Part shown: one piece after another, positions 59,239 through 64,000 of the stretch
Layout of the letters: each line of letters begins with the position of its first letter
Numbering within the stretch: the stretch's first letter is position 1
DNA from: Streptomyces sp. NBC_00576
GTDB taxonomy: Bacteria; Actinomycetota; Actinomycetes; Streptomycetales; Streptomycetaceae
Direction of reading: 5' to 3'
Length of the DNA: 64,000 nt
NCBI RefSeq assembly: GCF_036345175.1
Contig: NZ_CP107780.1
Location: 6,696,001-6,760,000 of the forward strand
The notes under the pieces: generated by a model
Told to the model about the DNA's origin: nothing
Databases searched by the model: none
Seen by the model: only the letters and a program-made list of their open reading frames with translations
Program-made: the position numbers and the translations under genes

Positions 59239-59262
59239 CTGTGATCATGCCTGTGATCATGC
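59239..59262. promoter_or_regulatory. Tandem direct repeat upstream of the NlpC/P60 gene
   Basis: CTGTGATCATGC occurs twice, back to back (59239-59250, 59251-59262). Each contains the palindrome TGATCA. It lies about 130-150 bases ahead of the NlpC/P60 start, within reach of its promoter, and may bind a regulator. Confidence 0.4.
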
Positions 59263-59740
59263 ACTTTCATTGGTACGCCCGAATTGCCCGCTGCTTACCA
59301 TCGGTTGCGGTCCGTGGCCAACCCCCGATCTTCACAGTCCTTCACACATGTGGCACAGGTCACGGAACGGTCACCGGTCGGGGTGCGTCACGCGCGGGAA
59401 TCGGCGGTCGCCCCCGCTCGTGAACGCATGCACGCACATGCGGGCGTCCACATTCGCCACTCACCTTCGTCCGGTGTGTGAATGCGCTCCACTATCAAGT
59501 GGTCCCGTCCATCTCCAATTTGCATGCAAGGGAAGCCTCTTGATATGGAGACGCCGCTCGTGACCAGCGACGACGGGAGAAAATGTCACCTCTGGTGATC
59601 GCGTGGACGCTTCGGGTGTGAAGATCACCGCTCATCCGACTTCATGATCCTTCGTCAGGTGGTGGAGATCACAAAGGTTGGGTAATACCCCGTGTCGCAG
59701 ATCACAGACCGCCGGGCATAGGATGCGAGGCAGTTGGGCT

Positions 59741-59756
59741 TGTGACCTGCTTCACA
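59741..59756. promoter_or_regulatory. Rex operator (ROP) upstream of nuoA
   Basis: TGTGACCTGCTTCACA matches the Streptomyces Rex consensus TGTGAACNNNTTCACA with a single mismatch (C for A at position 6), and it is nearly symmetric. Rex senses the NADH/NAD+ ratio and represses respiratory genes; the nuo operon is a known target in S. coelicolor. It lies about 105 bases before the nuoA start. Confidence 0.85.
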
Positions 59757-59861
59757 TGTTCTCGATCTTCGCCGGGACGGGCGTGGTTCGGGGGCGGACG
59801 AGGTGGCGTGGGCCCGATGCAATCGCCAGCAGTCAGTGCCGACTGAGAGGAGCGAGGAGCG

Positions 59862-60221
59862 GTGAACGCGTATGCGCCCATCCTCGTACTGGGAGCCCTC
59901 GGGGCAGGCTTTGCGATCTTCTCCGTGATCGTGGCTTCGCTGATCGGCCCGAAGCGGTACAACCGGGCCAAAATCGAAGCTTATGAATGCGGGATCGAGC
60001 CGACACCCACGCCGGCCGGCGGTGGGCGATTCCCCATCAAGTACTACCTGACGGCGATGCTCTTCATCGTCTTCGACATCGAGATCGTCTTCCTCTACCC
60101 CTGGGCCGTCACCTTCGACGCCCTGGGTGTTTTCGGGCTCGTGGAGATGCTGCTCTTCGTGCTCACCGTCTTCGTGGCGTACGCGTACGTGTGGCGGCGC
60201 GGCGGCCTGGAATGGGACTGA
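59862..60221 (+). CDS. nuoA: NADH-quinone oxidoreductase subunit A (NuoA)
   Basis: This 119-residue membrane subunit of complex I has three helices (residues about 5-28, 62-85 and 90-110) and the conserved loop KIEAYECGIEPTPTP with its cysteine. The GTG start follows GAGGAGCGAGGAGC. It is the first gene of a tightly packed operon whose subunits A to F follow in standard order. Confidence 0.97.
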   Translation: MNAYAPILVLGALGAGFAIFSVIVASLIGPKRYNRAKIEAYECGIEPTPTPAGGGRFPIKYYLTAMLFIVFDIEIVFLYPWAVTFDALGVFGLVEMLLFVLTVFVAYAYVWRRGGLEWD

Positions 60222-60234
60222 GGGGCCTCTAAGC

Positions 60235-60789
60235 ATGGGACTCGAAGAAAAACTGCCGAGCGGATTCCTGCTGACCACCGTCGAGCAGGCCGCAGGCTGG
60301 GTGCGCAAGGCGTCCGTCTTCCCCGCCACGTTCGGACTCGCCTGCTGTGCCATCGAGATGATGACCACCGGCGCGGGCCGCTATGACCTCGCGCGCTTCG
60401 GCATGGAGGTCTTCCGCGGTTCACCCCGCCAGGCGGACTTGATGATCGTGGCCGGCCGGGTCAGCCAGAAGATGGCGCCGGTGCTGCGGCAGGTCTACGA
60501 CCAGATGCCCAACCCCAAGTGGGTGATCTCCATGGGGGTCTGTGCCTCCTCGGGCGGGATGTTCAACAACTACGCCATCGTGCAGGGCGTCGACCACATC
60601 GTCCCGGTCGACATCTATCTGCCCGGCTGCCCGCCACGGCCCGAGATGCTGATCGACGCGATTCTCAAGCTCCATCAGAAGATCCAGACCTCCAAGCTCG
60701 GCGTGAACGCCGAGGAGGCGGCCCGCGAGGCCGAGGAGGCCGCGCTCAAGGCGCTCCCCACGATCGAGATGAAGGGGCTGCTGCGATGA
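60235..60789 (+). CDS. nuoB: NADH-quinone oxidoreductase subunit B (NuoB)
   Basis: This 184-residue subunit carries the N2 iron-sulfur cluster next to the quinone site. The tandem cysteines in GLACCAIEM, GVCASSGGMF and YLPGCPPRPE are the N2 ligands. It starts 14 bases after nuoA. The C-terminal Ala/Glu-rich extension is common in actinobacteria. It overlaps nuoC (ATGA). Confidence 0.97.
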   Translation: MGLEEKLPSGFLLTTVEQAAGWVRKASVFPATFGLACCAIEMMTTGAGRYDLARFGMEVFRGSPRQADLMIVAGRVSQKMAPVLRQVYDQMPNPKWVISMGVCASSGGMFNNYAIVQGVDHIVPVDIYLPGCPPRPEMLIDAILKLHQKIQTSKLGVNAEEAAREAEEAALKALPTIEMKGLLR

Positions 60790-61547
60790 GCGACGCGAAC
60801 GGCACCGGAGCAGGCGGGGCCAGCAACGGGGTCAACCCCGAGAAGGACCTCGCCGCCTCCAACCTCCCCGGCCAGCGCGGCGACGGCGGCGAGGAGATCC
60901 GCGTCCAGCGCGGCATGTTCGGTGCCGCCAACGGTGGCGACACCTCCGGTTACGGCGGCCTGGTCCGCTCCGTCCGGCTCCCGGGCGCCTCCGCGAGGCC
61001 GTACGGGGGCTGGTTCGACGAGGTCGCCGACGAACTGGAGGGCGCTCTGGAGGAGCAGGGGCTGGTCCCCGAGAACGTGATCGAGAAGACGGTCGTCGAC
61101 CGCGACGAGCTGACGTTCCACGTCGAACGCACGTACCTGCTCAGCGTCGCCCAGACCCTGCGCGACGACCCCGCCCTGCGCTTCGAACTCTGCACAGGCG
61201 TGAGCGGAGTCCACTACCTGCACGACAAGGGCCGCGAGCTGCACGCCGTCTACCACCTGCGCTCGATCACCCACAACAGGCTGATCCGCGTCGAGGTCAG
61301 CGCCCCGGACAGCGACCCGCACGTCCCGTCCCTGGTCTCCGTCTATCCGACGAACGACTGGCACGAACGCGAGACGTACGACTTCTTCGGGATCGTCTTC
61401 GACGGCCACCCGGCCCTGATGCGGATCATGATGCCGGACGACTGGCCGGGCCACCCGCAGCGCAAGGACTATCCCCTCGGCGGCATCCCCGTCGAGTACA
61501 AGGGCGCCCAGATCCCGGCTCCGGACCAGCGGAGGTCGTACTCATGA
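60786..61547 (+). CDS. nuoC: NADH-quinone oxidoreductase subunit C (NuoC)
   Basis: This 253-residue peripheral subunit has the conserved block SVYPTNDWHERETYDFFGI and MPDDWPGHPQRKDYPL. About 60 extra residues precede the core, rich in Gly, Asn and Asp, as in other Streptomyces NuoC. The ATG overlaps the nuoB stop. It helps form the quinone-binding arm with NuoD. Confidence 0.97.
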   Translation: MSDANGTGAGGASNGVNPEKDLAASNLPGQRGDGGEEIRVQRGMFGAANGGDTSGYGGLVRSVRLPGASARPYGGWFDEVADELEGALEEQGLVPENVIEKTVVDRDELTFHVERTYLLSVAQTLRDDPALRFELCTGVSGVHYLHDKGRELHAVYHLRSITHNRLIRVEVSAPDSDPHVPSLVSVYPTNDWHERETYDFFGIVFDGHPALMRIMMPDDWPGHPQRKDYPLGGIPVEYKGAQIPAPDQRRSYS

Positions 61548-62866
61548 GCACGCAGCACGCAACTCCGCGCGAGACCACCGAGGGCACCGTCTATACGGTC
61601 ACCGGCGGCGACTGGGACGAGGTCGTCCAGTCCGCGGCCCGTGCCGACGACGAGCGCATCGTCGTCAACATGGGCCCGCAGCACCCCTCCACCCACGGTG
61701 TGCTCCGCCTCATCCTGGAGATCGACGGGGAGACGGTCACCGAGGCCCGCTGCGGCATCGGCTATCTGCACACCGGTATCGAGAAGAACCTCGAGTTCCG
61801 CACGTGGACGCAGGGCACGACATTCGTCACGCGCATGGACTATCTGACGTCCTTCTTCAACGAGACCGCCTACTGTCTCGCCGTCGAGAAGCTCCTCGGC
61901 ATCGAGGAGCAGATTCCCGACCGCGCCACGCTCATCCGCGTGCTCCTGATGGAGCTCAACCGGCTGTCCTCGCACCTGGTGTGCATCGCCACCGGCGGTA
62001 TGGAACTCGGCGCCACCACGATCATGATCTACGGATTCCGTGATCGTGAAATGATTCTCGACATCTACGAGCTCATCACGGGCCTGCGGATGAACCACGC
62101 GTACATCCGCCCCGGCGGACTCGCCCAGGACCTGCCGCCCGGCGCGGTGGACCACATCCGCGAGTTCGTGAAGAAGATGAAGAAGAACCTTCCCGAGTAC
62201 GACAAGCTCGCCACCGGGAACCCCATCTTCAAGGCCCGTATGCAGGACGTCGGTTACCTCGATCTGGCCGGCTGCATGGCCCTCGGCGCCACCGGCCCGA
62301 TCCTGCGCTCCACCGGCCTTCCGCACGACCTGCGCAAGAGCCAGCCGTACTGCGGCTACGAGACGTTCGACTTCGACATCCCCACCGCCGACTCCTGCGA
62401 CTCCTACGGCCGCTTCTTGATCCGTCTGGAGGAGATGCGCCAGTCGCTCAGGATCGTCGAGCAGTGCCTGGACCGGCTCCAGCCCGGCCCGGTCATGGTC
62501 ACCGACAAGAAGATCGCCTGGCCCGCCCAGCTCGCCCTGGGACCGGACGGCCTGGGTAACTCCCTGGACCACATCAAGAAGATCATGGGCACCTCCATGG
62601 AGGCCCTGATCCACCACTTCAAGCTGGTGACCGAGGGTTTCCGCGTCCCGCCGGGACAGGCGTACGCGGCCGTCGAATCACCCAAGGGCGAACTCGGGGT
62701 GCACGCCGTTTCCGACGGAGGCACCCGCCCCTTCCGGGTCCACTTCCGCGACCCGTCCTTCACCAACCTGCAGGCCATGGCGGCGATGTGCGAGGGCGGC
62801 CAGGTCGCCGACGTCATCGTCGCCGTCGCGTCCATCGACCCCGTGATGGGAGGCGTCGACCGGTGA
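61544..62866 (+). CDS. nuoD: NADH-quinone oxidoreductase subunit D (NuoD)
   Basis: This 440-residue 49-kDa-type subunit has NMGPQHPSTHGVLRLIL, GYLHTGIEKN and the quinone-site histidine and tyrosine regions, and ends in the standard DPVMGGVDR. With NuoB it lines the quinone cavity. The start overlaps the nuoC stop and the end overlaps nuoE (GTGA). Confidence 0.97.
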   Translation: MSTQHATPRETTEGTVYTVTGGDWDEVVQSAARADDERIVVNMGPQHPSTHGVLRLILEIDGETVTEARCGIGYLHTGIEKNLEFRTWTQGTTFVTRMDYLTSFFNETAYCLAVEKLLGIEEQIPDRATLIRVLLMELNRLSSHLVCIATGGMELGATTIMIYGFRDREMILDIYELITGLRMNHAYIRPGGLAQDLPPGAVDHIREFVKKMKKNLPEYDKLATGNPIFKARMQDVGYLDLAGCMALGATGPILRSTGLPHDLRKSQPYCGYETFDFDIPTADSCDSYGRFLIRLEEMRQSLRIVEQCLDRLQPGPVMVTDKKIAWPAQLALGPDGLGNSLDHIKKIMGTSMEALIHHFKLVTEGFRVPPGQAYAAVESPKGELGVHAVSDGGTRPFRVHFRDPSFTNLQAMAAMCEGGQVADVIVAVASIDPVMGGVDR

Positions 62867-63717
62867 CCACCACTCCCGAGGGCGTCAGCCTGGGCATGCC
62901 CCAACTGCCCGCGCCCGCTTACCCGGATGACGTTCGAGCCCGGCTCGAAGCGGACTCCCGCGAGGTCATCGCCCGCTACCCGGACTCCCGGTCCGCTCTC
63001 CTGCCGTTGCTGCATCTCGTGCAGTCGGAGGAGGGCCATGTCACGCGCACCGGGATGCGGTTCTGCGCGGACGTGCTGGGCCTGACCACGGCCGAGGTCA
63101 CCGCGGTCGCCACCTTCTATTCCATGTACCGCCGGGGCCCCTCCGGCGACTACCAGGTGGGCGTCTGCACGAACACCCTGTGCGCGGTGCTGGGCGGCGA
63201 CGCCATCTTCGAGACCCTCCAGGAGCACCTCGGCGTCGCCAACGGCGGGACCACCGAGGACGGCAAGGTCACCCTGGAGCACATCGAGTGCAACGCGGCC
63301 TGCGACTTCGCACCCGTCGTGATGGTCAACTGGGAGTTCTTCGACAACCAGACCCCGGCCAGCGCCAAGCGCCTCGTCGACGACCTGCGCTCGGGCGCGC
63401 AGGTCGAACCCACACGCGGTGCCCCCTTGTGCACGTTCAAGGACACCGCCCGCATCCTGGCGGGCTTCCCCGACACCCGGGACGGGGCCGTCGAGGCGAG
63501 CGGAAGCGCGGGCGCCGCCTCGCTGACCGGGCTCCGGCTGGCCAAGGGCGAGAGCCCCGCGCGCGTGGTGCACCCCAGGGGTAGTGGCGCCTCCAAGGGC
63601 ACGCCGCCGCACGACCCGTCGCCCGCCGAGCACCTCAGTTCGCACGACGCGCCGCAGGACACGGCGGCTTCCGACCCCTCCCACCCGGCGGGGCCCGTCA
63701 CCGAGGAGGGGGAGTGA
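62863..63717 (+). CDS. nuoE: NADH-quinone oxidoreductase subunit E (NuoE)
   Basis: This 284-residue thioredoxin-like 2Fe-2S subunit has the four ligands in CTNTLC and CNAAC (C-x4-C, then C-x3-C). The core ends near residue 175; an extra C-terminal stretch of about 100 residues (Pro/Ser/His-rich at the end) is typical of Streptomyces. The GTG at 62863 overlaps nuoD. It works with NuoF in NADH oxidation. Confidence 0.96.
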   Translation: MTTTPEGVSLGMPQLPAPAYPDDVRARLEADSREVIARYPDSRSALLPLLHLVQSEEGHVTRTGMRFCADVLGLTTAEVTAVATFYSMYRRGPSGDYQVGVCTNTLCAVLGGDAIFETLQEHLGVANGGTTEDGKVTLEHIECNAACDFAPVVMVNWEFFDNQTPASAKRLVDDLRSGAQVEPTRGAPLCTFKDTARILAGFPDTRDGAVEASGSAGAASLTGLRLAKGESPARVVHPRGSGASKGTPPHDPSPAEHLSSHDAPQDTAASDPSHPAGPVTEEGE

Positions 63718-64000
63718 TGACATTGGCACCCGAGATCAACGAGACCAGCCCCGAGAAGCTGCTCGCACCCGTGTTGTCGGCCTTCTGGGACGAGGACAGG
63801 TCCTGGAGCCTCGACGTCTACCGGAGGCACGAAGGGTACGAGGGACTCCGCAAGGCCCTCGCGATGACCCCGGACGACCTCATCGCGTACGTCAAGGAGT
63901 CCGGTCTGCGTGGCCGCGGCGGTGCGGGATTCCCTACGGGAATGAAATGGCAGTTCATTCCTCAGGGTGATGGAAAACCACACTATCTAGTTGTCAACGC
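63717..64000 (+). CDS. nuoF: NADH-quinone oxidoreductase subunit F (NuoF), N-terminal part
   Basis: Only the first 94 codons are in the window. The segment GLRGRGGAGFPTGMKW is the conserved glycine-rich FMN/NADH-binding start of NuoF. The ATG overlaps the nuoE stop (TGATG). The gene is cut by the window edge, not truncated. Confidence 0.95.
   Translation, partial: MTLAPEINETSPEKLLAPVLSAFWDEDRSWSLDVYRRHEGYEGLRKALAMTPDDLIAYVKESGLRGRGGAGFPTGMKWQFIPQGDGKPHYLVVN

Larger units (their letters stand above)
59110..59861. other. Divergent regulatory region between the NlpC/P60 gene and the nuo operon
   Basis: This 752-base gap holds promoters for both genes. It contains a 12-base direct repeat (59239-59262) on the NlpC/P60 side and a Rex operator on the nuo side (separate entries). 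I looked for the conserved core of a c-di-AMP (ydaO-type) riboswitch, known ahead of some actinobacterial wall hydrolases, and did not see it. No gene is visible. Confidence 0.7.

Noticed and set aside
59110..59861. c-di-AMP (ydaO-type) riboswitch ahead of the NlpC/P60 gene
   Set aside because: Such switches are known for some actinobacterial wall hydrolases, but the conserved core sequences were not found on the minus strand here.
1..64000. CRISPR array
   Set aside because: Short repeats are all tandem and inside genes or isolated pairs; there is no regular repeat-spacer pattern and no cas gene.
1..64000. tRNA, rRNA or attachment site
   Set aside because: No cloverleaf or rRNA-like sequence was noticed, and no integrase gene is present. 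A small RNA cannot be ruled out by eye.

Overview
The window is high-GC actinobacterial DNA and almost certainly a Streptomyces chromosome. The evidence is strong third-codon GC bias, the right-hand gene order (mqnC, menaquinone methyltransferase, geranylgeranyl-reductase-like gene, peptide deformylase, NlpC/P60 protein, nuoABCDEF), whiJ-type regulator cassettes (XRE-DUF5753, DUF397, anti-sigma-like ATPase), and a Streptomyces-type dispersed intergenic repeat. From memory, the order resembles the S. coelicolor region that runs from an FtsK-like gene near mqnA to the nuo operon; this was not checked by alignment.

Layout. 1-7379: the 5' end of an FHA/FtsK (EccC-like) type VII secretion gene, a WXG100 gene, and effector module A (WXG100-like protein, coiled and hydrophobic effector-like protein, membrane protein, two small paralogous proteins, membrane protein). 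7527-10355: an unknown gene and regulator cassette 1. 10259-13603: effector module B, the inverted counterpart of module A. 13642-15395: a lipoprotein and secreted-protein pair. 15704-19714: a Uma2-like gene, an antitoxin with a truncated toxin, an acyl-CoA-dehydrogenase-like flavoenzyme, a PH-like membrane protein, and an orphan immunity-like gene. 20155-26879: a Tad/Flp pilus operon (cpaB-like, tadZ, tadA, tadB, tadC, flp, three TadE/Tad-like genes). 26891-37785: module C, with a WXG100-like protein, a chaperone-like protein, a 1557-residue RHS toxin with a nuclease-like tip, and a row of immunity-like genes including a SUKH protein, a decayed paralogue and an IS256 scar. 37991-42447: regulator cassette 2, an Rpn-like nuclease, and a second lipoprotein and secreted-protein pair. 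42781-46717: a membrane LysM/winged-helix/BTAD protein and a prepilin peptidase, probably the rest of the pilus system. 46786-64000: conserved core genes for menaquinone synthesis, an exopolysaccharide-type deacetylase/glycosyltransferase with an acyltransferase, cell-wall and housekeeping genes, and the Rex-controlled start of the complex I operon.

How the genes fit together. The left two-thirds looks like an accessory contact-dependent or secreted-toxin region. Three effector modules share an N-terminal layout: an aspartate-proline-rich PGDP motif, a helical WXG-like segment, then a hydrophobic hairpin. Each sits beside one or two members of a small protein family that I propose are effector chaperones or adaptors. 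The RHS effector ends in an HNH-like domain and is followed by candidate immunity genes. The right third is respiratory: quinone synthesis (mqnC, menG, a menJ-like gene) lies close to the NADH dehydrogenase that uses the quinone, with a near-consensus Rex operator ahead of nuoA.

The most interesting material is the proposed effector and chaperone modules, the large duplicated or inverted regulator and secreted-pair segments, and the apparent splitting of the Tad locus by the toxin region.
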